Origin: Nitrococcus sp.
GTDB lineage: Bacteria; Pseudomonadota; Gammaproteobacteria; Nitrococcales; Nitrococcaceae
DNA: 36,216 bases
Direction of reading: 5' to 3'
Assembly: GCA_030452265.1 (NCBI GenBank)
Contig: JAKDMQ010000008.1
Coordinates: 1-36,216, forward strand
A program made the position numbers and the translations under genes. The notes beneath the pieces were generated by a model, which saw only the letters and a list, made by a program, of their open reading frames with translations, searched no databases and had not been told where the DNA came from. This document shows positions 1 to 8,460 of this stretch, piece after piece (the stretch's first letter is position 1; every line of letters begins with the position of its first letter).

Positions 1-116
1 GTGTTGCTCGTCGTTCATTTGGAACAACCAAACTTCTCTCCTCGCGCCTTGCCTGACCGGCTGTTGGGCAGCAACGCGACGCCGTGGGTGGATGTCAACA
101 GGCCCGACATTCAGAG
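1..116 (-). repeat. Dispersed ~100-bp repeat, copy 1 (cut by window edge)
   Basis: Read on the minus strand, this stretch begins with the core GTTGACATCCACCCACG (core plus flank at 83-105) and continues into a tail containing CAAGGCGCGAGGAG. Copy 2 (8755-8870) has the same core and a similar tail (CAAGGCGCCACGAG). The copy starts about 35 bp past the hrcA stop codon and runs off the window at base 1. The track ORFs 1-213 and 84-293 are translations of this repeat and are not proposed as genes. I infer a non-autonomous dispersed intergenic repeat; no transposase is visible. Confidence 0.75.
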
Positions 117-140
117 CGAGCGCCACACACTAGTTGGGGT

Positions 141-1196
141 TCAGTGCTGTGGATTCAAGGCATGTCCGAGCAGCTTCGCGGTCACATCGACGATTGGAAT
201 AATCCGATCATAGGGGATCCGCGTTGGGCCGATGACGCCAAGCACGCCCAGCACCTCATCATCGGTCTGATAGCGCGAGGTCACCAAGCTTAGGCCATCA
301 AAGACCTCATAGCCCGATTCCTGGCCAATAAAAATCTGAACCCCCTCCGCCGTCAGGCAGCGGTCGAGCAGATGAATAATTTCCCGTTTCTGATCGAATG
401 CCTCGAAAAGCTGCTTGAGCTTCTCGATATTGGATAGCTCGGCGAATGTCATGAGATTGGTTTCGCCAGCTATCACGTAGTCGTCATCCTCATCCTCCGG
501 CCGCGTGAACTGGCGCCGTGCCACCTCTATCGCCACGCTCATCAGCTCGGTCATCTCTTTGCGGTCATTGTTCATGGCGTCGAGAAGCGCAGCGCGGATC
601 TGCTCGATATCTTTGCCGACAAACTCCGCATTGAGGTAGTTGGAAATGTGCTCGAGCTCGGTTCCGCTGTAATCCCGGTCCGTGTGCAGAACCCGGTTTT
701 GCACCTCCCGTTCATTGACCACCAGGATTGCCAATACCCGCCGCTCGGACAGAGGCAGGAACCCGAGCTGTCGAACGGATCCCATGTGGCGACGCGGAAT
801 GGTCACCACCCCAGCCAACTGCGTCAGCCAGGAGAGCAGATTGGAGGCTGAATCGATCAACACCTCAGGGTTGCGGCCGCGGTCAAAGTGGATTCGCAGC
901 TGCTCGACCTCGCGCTCGCGCAACGGATTGACGGTGAGTAGGCTGTCGACGAAGAACCGGTAACCCCGATCGGTCGGCACCCGCCCGGCCGATGTATGGG
1001 GTGAGCGCAGGTAGCCCGCCTCCTCCAGATCCGCCATGATGTTGCGAACCGTGGCTGGACTGAGATTCAAGCCCGACTCACGTGTCAAGGTACGCGACCC
1101 GGTCGGCTGGCCCTCGCGGATATAACGCTGCACCAAGGCTTTCAGCAACTGCTGAGCACGCTCCTCGAGAATCGGATCCGCCGGCATCCTACTCAT
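141..1196 (-). CDS. hrcA: Heat-inducible transcription repressor HrcA
   Basis: HrcA represses class I heat-shock genes by binding CIRCE operators, and GroEL assists its folding. The protein has the N-terminal winged helix with the family signature LSPATVRNIMADLEE (about residues 45-59), followed by the long HrcA ligand/dimer domain. I place the start at ATG 1196, giving about 351 aa. The track start at 1253 adds 19 residues with no family character and no visible ribosome site; MPADP three codons later is also possible. A CIRCE element and a likely promoter lie upstream, so the gene is probably autoregulated. It is divergent from nadK. The usual partners grpE-dnaK are not in the window; downstream is a dispersed repeat, and any grpE would lie beyond the edge. 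Confidence 0.95.
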   Translation of the reverse strand: MSRMPADPILEERAQQLLKALVQRYIREGQPTGSRTLTRESGLNLSPATVRNIMADLEEAGYLRSPHTSAGRVPTDRGYRFFVDSLLTVNPLREREVEQLRIHFDRGRNPEVLIDSASNLLSWLTQLAGVVTIPRRHMGSVRQLGFLPLSERRVLAILVVNEREVQNRVLHTDRDYSGTELEHISNYLNAEFVGKDIEQIRAALLDAMNNDRKEMTELMSVAIEVARRQFTRPEDEDDDYVIAGETNLMTFAELSNIEKLKQLFEAFDQKREIIHLLDRCLTAEGVQIFIGQESGYEVFDGLSLVTSRYQTDDEVLGVLGVIGPTRIPYDRIIPIVDVTAKLLGHALNPQH

Positions 1197-1271
1197 GGAT
1201 ACCGCCAGTGATAACGGTTTGCCGGTCCGAGATGGGGAAGTTTTGTATCCCATGATTTTTCAAGCATCCAA

Positions 1272-1298
1272 TTGGCACTCTCTAAGCTAGAGTGCTAA
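1272..1298. promoter_or_regulatory. CIRCE operator (HrcA binding site)
   Basis: The arms TTGGCACTC (1272-1280) and GAGTGCTAA (1290-1298) flank a 9-bp spacer. The CIRCE consensus is TTAGCACTC-N9-GAGTGCTAA, so there is one mismatch in the left arm. It lies between divergent hrcA and nadK, on the hrcA side, as expected for HrcA autoregulation. Confidence 0.95.
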
Positions 1299-1302
1299 CG
1301 GC

Positions 1303-1331
1303 AAGCTAACAGCCGCCCTCCGGGCTGTCAA
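1303..1331 (-). promoter_or_regulatory. Candidate sigma70 promoter of hrcA
   Basis: On the minus strand a perfect TTGACA (1331-1326) is followed, 17 bp later, by TAGCTT (1308-1303), a weak -10. Transcription would start at about 1296, inside the CIRCE element, which is a sensible geometry for repression. The -10 matches TATAAT at only three of six positions, so the call is tentative. Confidence 0.5.
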
Positions 1332-1465
1332 TAAACCGCCCGGCCACAGCGTGACGGCAATCACCAATCTTCATCCGCGGCAAGCAGATTACGCGTGTGG
1401 TGAAGGAAATTGGCCGGCTAAGGCCAACATGATAACTTGGCGGCGAATGACGAGGAGCGGCTGCG

Positions 1466-2344
1466 ATGCAACGTTTTCACACCATTGGAATCATCGGCAA
1501 AGCCAACGATCCCGATGTCGCGGATACTATCAGCCGTATCGCTCGGCACCTCCAAGGTATCGGGCTTTGTGTCCTGTTGGATGCCGAAAGCGCGCGCGAG
1601 GTACCGGGCCATGACTTCGTTCGGCGCGGGCGCGATGACCTGATCCATGAGATCGACCTGCTCATCGTTGTCGGTGGAGACGGCACGTTGCTTCATGCCG
1701 CGCGCCTGCTGGTCGATCACGAAGTACCGATCCTCGGTATCAACCGCGGTCGCATGGGATTTCTCGTCGATGTCTCCCCGAGCCACCTCGATGAAATCGA
1801 CGCCGTGTTCGCCGGCGAGCTCATTGCCGATGATCGAATGCTGCTGGCCGCGCAGATCTGCCGCGGCGAGGAGACCCTGAGCCGCGGTATCGCACTGAAC
1901 GACGTGGTACTGCATAAATGGAATACGGCACGGATGGTTGATTTCGAAACCTATATCGATGGCGAGCTCACCAATCATTATCACTCCGATGGACTGATTG
2001 TCGCCACACCGACGGGTTCCACGGCGTACGCCATGTCGGGAGGCGGCCCTATCATGCATCCAAATTTGGACGCCATCGCACTGGTACCGATATGTCCACA
2101 TACTCTGAGCAACCGCCCATTGGTGATCAGCGCCCAGAGCACGATCGAGATTGCCGTGCATCCCGGCTCTCTAAAGCAAATCCGGGTGAGCTGTGACGGC
2201 CAGGAGGATCTGGGCTTGGTGAACGCAGGGCGTATCGTTGTGCGCAAACACAGCCGCAAAGTGCACCTGATCCATCCCCCTGCGTATCGCTACTTTGATA
2301 TTCTCCGGGCCAAGCTTCGTTGGGGAGAGCCCAATTTCGGCTGA
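1466..2344 (+). CDS. nadK: NAD kinase
   Basis: NadK phosphorylates NAD to NADP with ATP or polyphosphate in the cytoplasm. The 292-aa length is typical. The diagnostic GGDGT motif is at about residues 70-74, followed by the NDVVLH segment and the DGLIVATPTGSTAY motif that shapes the NAD site. The start ATG 1466 has an AGGAG ribosome site about 8 bases upstream. recN begins 36 bases after the stop, so the two are probably co-transcribed, an arrangement common in gammaproteobacteria. It is divergent from hrcA. Confidence 0.97.
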   Translation: MQRFHTIGIIGKANDPDVADTISRIARHLQGIGLCVLLDAESAREVPGHDFVRRGRDDLIHEIDLLIVVGGDGTLLHAARLLVDHEVPILGINRGRMGFLVDVSPSHLDEIDAVFAGELIADDRMLLAAQICRGEETLSRGIALNDVVLHKWNTARMVDFETYIDGELTNHYHSDGLIVATPTGSTAYAMSGGGPIMHPNLDAIALVPICPHTLSNRPLVISAQSTIEIAVHPGSLKQIRVSCDGQEDLGLVNAGRIVVRKHSRKVHLIHPPAYRYFDILRAKLRWGEPNFG

Positions 2345-2380
2345 CGAAACAGCGCATCACCGCGCCGAGGAAATAGCCCC

Positions 2381-4045
2381 ATGCTGCGGCGAATCCAGAT
2401 ACGGAATTTCGCGATCGTCGACGCCGTCGAAATCGCCTTCGAGCACGGTATGACGGCGCTTACCGGAGAGACGGGCGCGGGAAAATCCATCCTACTCGAT
2501 GCGCTCGGTAGCTGCCTTGGTGAGCGCGCCGAGCGCTCGCTCCTGCCCGCCGACGCCGAGCGCGCAGAAATTCATGTCAGCTTCGATCTAGAGCATGCCC
2601 GGCAAGCCCGCGAGTGGCTCGAACAACGCGATCTCCACGCCGACGATGAGTGTATCGTGCGCCGAGTTTTGCAGCGCAGCGGCCGCTCCCAAAGCTACAT
2701 CAATGGCCGCCCCGTGCCATTACAGGATCTCACAGCGCTTGGCAGATGGCTTGTCGGCATTCATAGCCAGCATGCTCATCAATCGCTGCGCCGGCGCGAT
2801 AGTCAGCGTGAGATCCTGGACGCCTTTGGCGACCACGCTACTCTGCTACTGGAGATAGGTGGCTTATACCAAGAGCATCAACGGCTGCGTGGCGAGATTC
2901 GGCGCTTACAAATCGCAGGCGAAAACAACGATGGCCAAATGGAGCTTCTACGCTATCAGGTCAGTGAGCTGACGGCCTTCAATCCGAGCGCCCATGAGCT
3001 CGAGGAGCTAAACCTCGAGCATCGCCGGCTGGCCTCGGCCGAGGAGATCATCACCACCTGTCAGTCAGTCATCGCCGTGCTCTATGAAGACGAGCAAGGA
3101 GTGCAGAGTGTGCTCGGCGGGGCCATGCGCCAACTCGCCGGGAAGAGCGAGCTGGACCCGGCTATCGCCACGGCCCATGAGTTATTCAATGACGCTCTAG
3201 TGCAAATAGGTGAGGGCTGCGAGACCCTGCGCCACTTCAGCGCCAACCTCGAGGTCGACCCTGGTCGGCTGCAACAGGTGGAGCAACGGCTTGGGCAATT
3301 TACCGACCTTGCCCGTAAGCATCGGGTACGCCCGCAGGAGTTATCCGAGCGGTTACAGGTTCTGCGCAACGCGCTCGACGAACAGGCACTGGCGGGTGAG
3401 CGGCTCACTGAGCTGACTAGCCGGTTGGCGCAAGTCGAGCAGGACTATCGCGCCGCGGCCGGCAAGCTCGGTCGCGCGCGGCGCAAGGCAGCCAACGTCC
3501 TGCAGGAGCGCGTCACCTCCATGATCCGCGAGCTCGGCATGCCGGAGGGCGAATTCAGGATTCAGCTCGACCAGGCGGCACAGAACCTCCGCCCACATGG
3601 TATAGATAGCGTGTGTTTTGAGATCCGTACCGGATCCGAGCAGCCGTTTGGCTCGATCAACAAGATCGCCTCGGGGGGAGAGATCTCTCGCATCGGGCTT
3701 GCGCTCGAGGTTGCCACGGCGCGCACGACGCGCATCCCAACGCTGATCTTCGATGAAGCCGACAGCGGCATTGGCGGTGCCGTTGCCGAGGTGGTTGGGC
3801 GCAAGCTGCGCGAGCTTGGCGCGCACCACCAGGTGCTCTGTGTCACACACCTGCCCCAGGTCGCAGCACAGGCCCATCACCAGGTTCGGGTGAGCAAAAG
3901 TGCCATAAACGGGCGCGCCCGAACCGCGGTCGAGCCCCTTGATGCGGTGAGTCGGACCCAGGAAATCGCGCGCATGCTCGGCGGCCTGGAGATCACCGAA
4001 AACACCGTCAATCACGCACGCGAGATGCTACAACGGGTGGATTGA
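2381..4045 (+). CDS. recN: DNA repair protein RecN
   Basis: RecN is an SMC-like ATPase that acts at double-strand breaks to promote RecA-dependent repair. The Walker A motif GETGAGKS is at about residues 29-36, and the Walker B region (LIFDEADSGIGG) at about 455-467. Between them is a long charged helical part consistent with a coiled coil. The 554-aa length matches the family. The start ATG 2381 is preceded by GAGGAA. It follows nadK closely. No LexA box was recognised upstream, and the short gap suggests read-through from nadK. Confidence 0.97.
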   Translation: MLRRIQIRNFAIVDAVEIAFEHGMTALTGETGAGKSILLDALGSCLGERAERSLLPADAERAEIHVSFDLEHARQAREWLEQRDLHADDECIVRRVLQRSGRSQSYINGRPVPLQDLTALGRWLVGIHSQHAHQSLRRRDSQREILDAFGDHATLLLEIGGLYQEHQRLRGEIRRLQIAGENNDGQMELLRYQVSELTAFNPSAHELEELNLEHRRLASAEEIITTCQSVIAVLYEDEQGVQSVLGGAMRQLAGKSELDPAIATAHELFNDALVQIGEGCETLRHFSANLEVDPGRLQQVEQRLGQFTDLARKHRVRPQELSERLQVLRNALDEQALAGERLTELTSRLAQVEQDYRAAAGKLGRARRKAANVLQERVTSMIRELGMPEGEFRIQLDQAAQNLRPHGIDSVCFEIRTGSEQPFGSINKIASGGEISRIGLALEVATARTTRIPTLIFDEADSGIGGAVAEVVGRKLRELGAHHQVLCVTHLPQVAAQAHHQVRVSKSAINGRARTAVEPLDAVSRTQEIARMLGGLEITENTVNHAREMLQRVD

Positions 4046-4069
4046 GCCAAGTGCCATGAGCTCACGTAG

Positions 4070-4118
4070 GGCACGCAATACGCCAACTACCCAACCCGCT
4101 CCGCGGGGTAAGCGTGCC
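4070..4118. terminator. Nested hairpin between convergent recN and fur
   Basis: The outer arms GGCACGC (4070-4076) and GCGTGCC (4112-4118) enclose an inner perfect hairpin CCCGC-tcc-GCGGG (4095-4107). The position between two convergent genes suits a bidirectional terminator. There is only a weak T-rich tail on the plus side and none on the minus side, so intrinsic termination is uncertain. Confidence 0.35.
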
Positions 4119-4141
4119 GTGTTCTTTACACTCGCTTGCCA

Positions 4142-4558
4142 TCAACGCTTGACGCGGCACTTATGGCAACGGCCATATAGGATCATTGAATGCGCCGTTA
4201 GATCGAATTCATGCTCCTGGGCGATCAATTCCTGCCGCTCCTCGATGATCGAGTCCATGAACTCTTCGATTCCGCCGCATTCGATGCATACCATGTGGTC
4301 GTGGTGCCCACCTTCATTGAGCTCGAAGACGCCCTGGTTGCCCTCGAAGTTGTGGCGCTGAACGAGCCCCGCCGATTCGAACTGCGTGAGGACACGGTAA
4401 ACCGTGGCGAGTCCAATCTCCTCACCTGAGTCCAAGAGACGGCGATAAACATCCTCGGCGGACATATGCTGACGCCGATTTCGCTCCAGGATCTCGAGTA
4501 TCTTCGTTCGCGGCAGCGTAACCTTAAGGCCGGCCTTTCTGAGGTCTTTGGATTCCAA
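4142..4558 (-). CDS. fur: Ferric uptake regulator Fur
   Basis: Fur is an iron-sensing repressor of uptake genes. Read from TTG 4558 the protein is 138 aa and begins MESKDLRKAGLKVTLPR, matching the family N-terminus. The track ATG (4678) would add 40 residues foreign to Fur. The TTG is preceded, at 5 bases, by a strong GGGGAGG ribosome site (4564-4570), which decides the start. Visible metal-site elements are HHDH (residues 85-88), CIEC (C91, C94) and a C-terminal CHKC (C131, C134). The winged-helix DNA-reading helix is around ATVYRVL. fur is convergent with recN and divergent from bamE; its likely -10 lies inside the bamE coding region. Confidence 0.96.
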   Translation of the reverse strand: MESKDLRKAGLKVTLPRTKILEILERNRRQHMSAEDVYRRLLDSGEEIGLATVYRVLTQFESAGLVQRHNFEGNQGVFELNEGGHHDHMVCIECGGIEEFMDSIIEERQELIAQEHEFDLTAHSMILYGRCHKCRVKR

Positions 4559-4637
4559 GAACGCCTCCCCGACTCGTATGCAACCGTTGGAAGCTGCGGT
4601 ATCATGCGCCTCGGCTTGACGTAAGGGAACTCTTCCG

Positions 4638-5033
4638 GTGCGCACAACGCTCATATCGACAGCGCTATTATACACCATTTTTTTGCCGCTCTCGGGGTGC
4701 TCCCTATCACAGCTGCCTTTTGTCTACCGCCCGGCCCTGGAGCAGGGCACCGTGCTCAGCAAGGAGAAGATCGCGAAGTTGCGCCCCGGCATGACACCGC
4801 AACAGGTCAAATTCCTGCTCGGAACACCGACCATTCAGGATCCGTTCCATGCCCACCGCTGGGATTATGTATACCTGCGCGATCCCCGCGACGGCGGGCC
4901 GTTGGTGGAACATCGCCTAACGCTCTTCTTCGACCAAAGCCAGCACCTGGAAGCCGCCCGAGGTTATGCGCTACCTCCTGAGAGTGCGCTGCGGCGCGGC
5001 CCACAAAAAAAGGCTCGCCTATCCGCGCGCTAA
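4638..5033 (+). CDS. bamE: Outer membrane assembly lipoprotein BamE (SmpA/OmlA)
   Basis: BamE is a small lipoprotein of the BAM complex that folds outer-membrane beta-barrels. The 131-aa product has a hydrophobic signal peptide and the lipobox LSGC with the lipidated cysteine at residue 21. The SmpA/OmlA core follows, including LRPGMTPQQVKFLLGTP and RWDYVYL. The start is GTG 4638 with AAGGGA about 9 bases upstream. The C-terminus is basic (KKARLSAR). It is divergent from fur, a conserved gammaproteobacterial arrangement, and convergent with rnfH. Confidence 0.93.
   Translation: MRTTLISTALLYTIFLPLSGCSLSQLPFVYRPALEQGTVLSKEKIAKLRPGMTPQQVKFLLGTPTIQDPFHAHRWDYVYLRDPRDGGPLVEHRLTLFFDQSQHLEAARGYALPPESALRRGPQKKARLSAR
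4667..4672 (-). promoter_or_regulatory. Candidate -10 box of fur
   Basis: A perfect TATAAT on the minus strand sits about 108 bases upstream of the fur TTG, inside the 5' end of divergent bamE. No convincing -35 was found at 16-18 bp and no clear Fur box was seen, so only the -10 is claimed. Confidence 0.4.
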
Positions 5034-5052
5034 TAACTCGCCCTCAGTGCCG

Positions 5053-5349
5053 CTATTGCGTTGCTCGCTTGGCACGCTGGCGGCGCATCTCCTTGGGATC
5101 GGCGAGCAACGGCCGGTAAATCTCCACTCGATCCTTGTGGCGCAGCCGCTGCGTCAATGCAACGGGCCGACTGAAGATTCCAACCTTTTGGCGCGTAAGG
5201 TCGATTTCGACAAAGCGCTGCTGAATCCCCGAACGGCGGATCGCCCCCTCGACGGTAATGCCCGGGCTTGCTTGCAGTGCAATGATGACCTGATCGTCCG
5301 CATTGGCATAGGCCACTTCTATGCTAATGAGCTCGGGCTCCTGAAGCAT
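5053..5349 (-). CDS. rnfH: RnfH family protein (UPF0125)
   Basis: This is a small ubiquitin-like-fold protein of the RnfH/UPF0125 family with no settled biochemical role; in many genomes it lies beside bamE and ratA. The 98-aa product contains the family pattern (ISIEVAYA near the start, then KVGIFSRPV and DRVEIYRPL). The start ATG 5349 has GGAGG 7 bases upstream. Its upstream neighbour here is a DUF349 gene (49-base gap) instead of the usual ratA toxin gene, and rnfH is probably transcribed with it. Confidence 0.88.
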   Translation of the reverse strand: MLQEPELISIEVAYANADDQVIIALQASPGITVEGAIRRSGIQQRFVEIDLTRQKVGIFSRPVALTQRLRHKDRVEIYRPLLADPKEMRRQRAKRATQ

Positions 5350-5398
5350 CTCGATCCCTCCAGCTCAGCGCTCGGCGGACAACGGGCGGGGCATCGCA

Positions 5399-8140
5399 CT
5401 AGAAAAGGCGTTCCAACGCCGCATCAACTCGACTCTGCAGCGCCTCGCCCCCTGGCAACCCATACCACTTCGCAGCCAAACGTTGGGCTTCCTGGCGAGG
5501 CAATGGCTCACCGCCGCTGCCCATGCCCTCGGAGAGCCGTTTGACTTGAAGCTCCAGGCGTAGCGCTTCATCGGCCGGCGCAGACTCGATTCCTGCAAGG
5601 ATCTCCAGGCGCACGCAGATCCGACGTGATGCCTCTGGATCGGCTCCCTTGGGCTTGCCGGCTTCAGCCGCCGCCCAACGCTGCCGCAGCGGCTCGAGCA
5701 GCCATCCTGGAAGCTCCATAGCCTCCGCCGGCGAAATGGGTCCAGTCTCGCCAGCCTCCCAGGCTCGGCTCAGCTCGGCCAGGCGCTTGAGCTCGGCAAG
5801 CTCATGCCGCGCCGCCACCGCCTCGAGTTGCTGGAACCGTTCGCCGAGAGCGTCGCTGACCGCTTCGAAGCGCTCATTCATGGCTCGACCGCCCCGCCCA
5901 TGCGGAAGGGTGAGTGAGCGGAAGACAGACCGCAGTCGAGCCGCCTCTTTGCGCAAAGTCTCGCCGTCGGTGGGGCCACTCTCCCCCACCAGAGCTTCGA
6001 ATTGCACGCAGATCTCCTCCGCCTCCTGCACTAGCTGATCCCGGCGCGAACGGCGGCGAGCACGTTGCGCATCGCGGTCAGCGAATATACCGTCGCATGC
6101 GCCGCGAAACGCCTTCCAGAGCGCCCGATCGGCGGCCGGTCGCGCTGGCCCGAGTGCCTTCCAGTCCTGCTGCAGCCGTTTCACCTGTTCGGCAGCCGCC
6201 TCAGGATCGTCGTGCTCGAGTAGCGCCCGAGCCTGATCCACCAGCTTCGCTTTACACGCGCGATGCGCGGCTCGTTTGACCTCGATGTGGCGCGTCAAGG
6301 TCGCCATGAAAGTCTCAAAGCGCTGGCGCAACGCTCCGAGCTGCTCGCGGTCTACCGGGCCAAAGTGCCGCCACTCCTCCCGCGCTGTATGGCGAATCTG
6401 TTCCAAGGCGCCGACGGCGATTAGATCCCAATCGGCTCGCTCGCAAAATTCCGCGAGCTGGGTGCAGATACGCTCACGCTCGGCCGAATTGATCCGCCGA
6501 CGCTGCGCTTCGGTTTCAAACCACGCCCGACAGGGCGCAAAGGCCCGGTCGGCGGCACGGCTGAACTGCGCCCATAGCGCCCGCGACTGGGTCGAGTCGG
6601 AACCACCGGTTGCCTTCCACTGCGACTGCAGTTCGCGCACGCGCCGGGCGCGCTCCGGTGGGGTGAGCTCCTTGGCCTCGGCGAGCGCCTCCATGGCGTG
6701 GCATAAAGCCTCCTGTTTTGGCAGCACCGCAAACCGTCGCCAGTCCCGCAGCTCCGCGACGCGCGTCATGGCATGCCGCAGCCGGCGCTCGATTTGGCTT
6801 GGCAACGCTCCGCCAGTGCCTTCCGCGAGCTGCCCGGCGCGCTGCAGCAGACGCCGCGCGAGCCGCAGATGTCCCTCATCAAGCGCGTCCTCGAGCTCGT
6901 CGAGCTGGTGCTGCAGTCTCTCGAGAGCTGCATTGCGCACTTGCCGGTGCCGGTCTTGCTCGCTTTCCTCATGCGCGGCGATGAGCCGCCGTCCCTCTCG
7001 CAGCAAGGCGGGGCTCCGGAAATCGCCCGGCCAAGCGATGCGCCGCTCCAGGACGCGCACGACCTCATGGCCTGCGCTTTCTTCGCAAGCGAGCGCCGCC
7101 TCCAGTGCCGCGCACGCTGCCAGATAACGCTGTGCGGCATCCAACCAGGCTCGAGCCTTCGCCGGGCTTCGAGTTGGCTCGCGCGCGGATTGCTGAGATG
7201 GCCGTGCGAGGAGGCGTCGCACTTCCGCAACGGCCTCGGGTGAGGGCTCCCGATTAAAGATTATCTGGTCAATTTCGTCGAGCACGGTCTCGATAGACTC
7301 TGCGTGCTCCGCCTGTGCGGTCGTTTCCGCCGCGGCAGGATCCGCGGAAGTCGGCGCTGGCCGCGAAATGTGAGCCAACGCGTCGAGCGCCGCCGCTAAT
7401 CGCTGCTGCAGCTCCGCCGTCGGTGTATCATCCTGAGCTTCCCAGCGGTTGAGCAGCCGCCGGCGTTCGGCCTCCATTGCCGAGCTCCAGGGTTGCCGCG
7501 CCAGCGCCTCCAGCGCAGCCACCACCTCCATGCGCTCGCGCGCGACCGCCGCCAACCGCATGTGCAGACGATGGAGCTCATCCAGGCGCGCACGCGCAAG
7601 ACGAGCCAGCTTGCCATCGGCCCGCCGCAGCTTGCGCTCCAGGCGTTCCAGCACGGCTTGGTCACGAACGCGCTCGATAGCGATGCGCCGGATTCTCGCC
7701 GCGGCCTCACTGGTGATGATCTCCTCCAGCACCAGCGGATCATCCAGGCGCTCCAATGCCGCAATCCGGATGGGCTCCTCGCGGCCAAGGCGCGCCACCC
7801 ACGCCAATACGGGGCTCTCCTCACAAGCATGCAACGCGGCTAGGCGGGTGGGATAAGCAAGCGCTTCACAGCCCTCCGCCAGAAGCCGGCAGTAGCGAGT
7901 CCGGGCGACCTCGCGCACCGTGGCATCGGTGTCCTCGCGTGCCCGTTGGCACAGCGTCTCGAGCTCGAAGAGCCGTTTGACCGCCGTTGCCCGCACGACG
8001 GGCGAGGGATCGTCCACCGCGAGCGAGCTCAAGGTGGCATACTCGCCGGAATCGGTGGTCGAGAGAGAGGCCGCAGCCTCCTGGCGGATCTTGGGGTTGC
8101 GATGCTGCCAACGAGGTCGGCGAAATCGGTCAAACCACAT
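5399..8140 (-). CDS. Large DUF349-repeat protein with HEAT-like N-terminus
   Basis: This is a 913-aa, arginine- and glutamate-rich helical protein. The N-terminal ~160 residues look like HEAT repeats (DDPSPVVRATAVKRLFELE and related units). The middle is coiled-coil-like. At least three DUF349-type units follow, near residues 500 (ELQSQWKATGG), 580 (REEWRHFGPVD) and 655 (RLQQDWKALGP). No signal peptide, membrane segment or catalytic motif is visible, so it is probably cytoplasmic. The DUF349 family is widespread in gammaproteobacteria with no established function. Many long track ORFs on both strands across 5650-8190 are shadows of this GC-rich gene. The start ATG 8140 has a modest AGGAT site. 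Confidence 0.85.
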   Translation of the reverse strand: MWFDRFRRPRWQHRNPKIRQEAAASLSTTDSGEYATLSSLAVDDPSPVVRATAVKRLFELETLCQRAREDTDATVREVARTRYCRLLAEGCEALAYPTRLAALHACEESPVLAWVARLGREEPIRIAALERLDDPLVLEEIITSEAAARIRRIAIERVRDQAVLERLERKLRRADGKLARLARARLDELHRLHMRLAAVARERMEVVAALEALARQPWSSAMEAERRRLLNRWEAQDDTPTAELQQRLAAALDALAHISRPAPTSADPAAAETTAQAEHAESIETVLDEIDQIIFNREPSPEAVAEVRRLLARPSQQSAREPTRSPAKARAWLDAAQRYLAACAALEAALACEESAGHEVVRVLERRIAWPGDFRSPALLREGRRLIAAHEESEQDRHRQVRNAALERLQHQLDELEDALDEGHLRLARRLLQRAGQLAEGTGGALPSQIERRLRHAMTRVAELRDWRRFAVLPKQEALCHAMEALAEAKELTPPERARRVRELQSQWKATGGSDSTQSRALWAQFSRAADRAFAPCRAWFETEAQRRRINSAERERICTQLAEFCERADWDLIAVGALEQIRHTAREEWRHFGPVDREQLGALRQRFETFMATLTRHIEVKRAAHRACKAKLVDQARALLEHDDPEAAAEQVKRLQQDWKALGPARPAADRALWKAFRGACDGIFADRDAQRARRRSRRDQLVQEAEEICVQFEALVGESGPTDGETLRKEAARLRSVFRSLTLPHGRGGRAMNERFEAVSDALGERFQQLEAVAARHELAELKRLAELSRAWEAGETGPISPAEAMELPGWLLEPLRQRWAAAEAGKPKGADPEASRRICVRLEILAGIESAPADEALRLELQVKRLSEGMGSGGEPLPRQEAQRLAAKWYGLPGGEALQSRVDAALERLF

Positions 8141-8460
8141 GGAGCTACGGATCCTACTGATTCAAACTAGGGTCTGCCCGCCTGCTGCCGCATGATTCGC
8201 GGCGGGGCTAAGCAAAACCTATCACTTACGCGCAATCGCTGCTCGGCTCAAGCCAATCCGAGGGCCAAATGCCCTGATTGTGCACCGCCGGCGCGCTCGC
8301 GCCTAGGGCCCTGACTCGCAGCGCGGAACGAGGCTAGCATAACGCGGGCCAGCGAACCCGCGCGAGCTTCCGAGCAATGCTGTGAGTTCCCCAAGCGATC
8401 GAGCGAACCCGGGTGAGTTCGAATCAGCCGCGGCGCAGCTCGCCGACCCGATCCCGGGGG
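8141..8460. other. Non-coding stretch with a short imperfect direct repeat
   Basis: No gene is supported here. The only structure noted is a ~20-bp imperfect direct repeat: AGCGAACCCGCGCGAGCTTC at 8351-8370 and a near copy at 8402-8420. The stretch presumably holds the promoter of the DUF349-rnfH unit, but no clear -35/-10 pair was recognised. A GTTCGAATC near 8418 resembles a tRNA T-loop but has no pairing T-stem. Confidence 0.5.

Noticed and set aside
1254-1271. Sigma32 promoter for hrcA (CTTGAA and CCCCAT on the minus strand)
   Set aside because: The two boxes are about 21 bases apart, while sigma32 promoters need roughly 13-15; the second box also lies inside the upstream-extended reading frame.
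1418-2161. 247-aa minus-strand ORF inside nadK
   Set aside because: It is fully antisense to a well-supported gene and shows no family motif.
5649-8195. Many long ORFs on the other frames across the DUF349 gene
   Set aside because: They are arginine/serine/alanine-rich shadows of a GC-rich gene with strong codon bias; only the 913-aa frame shows family motifs.
8402-8430. Possible tRNA gene suggested by GTTCGAATC
   Set aside because: The five bases on each side do not pair as a T-stem, and no acceptor or anticodon arm is found at the right distances on either strand.
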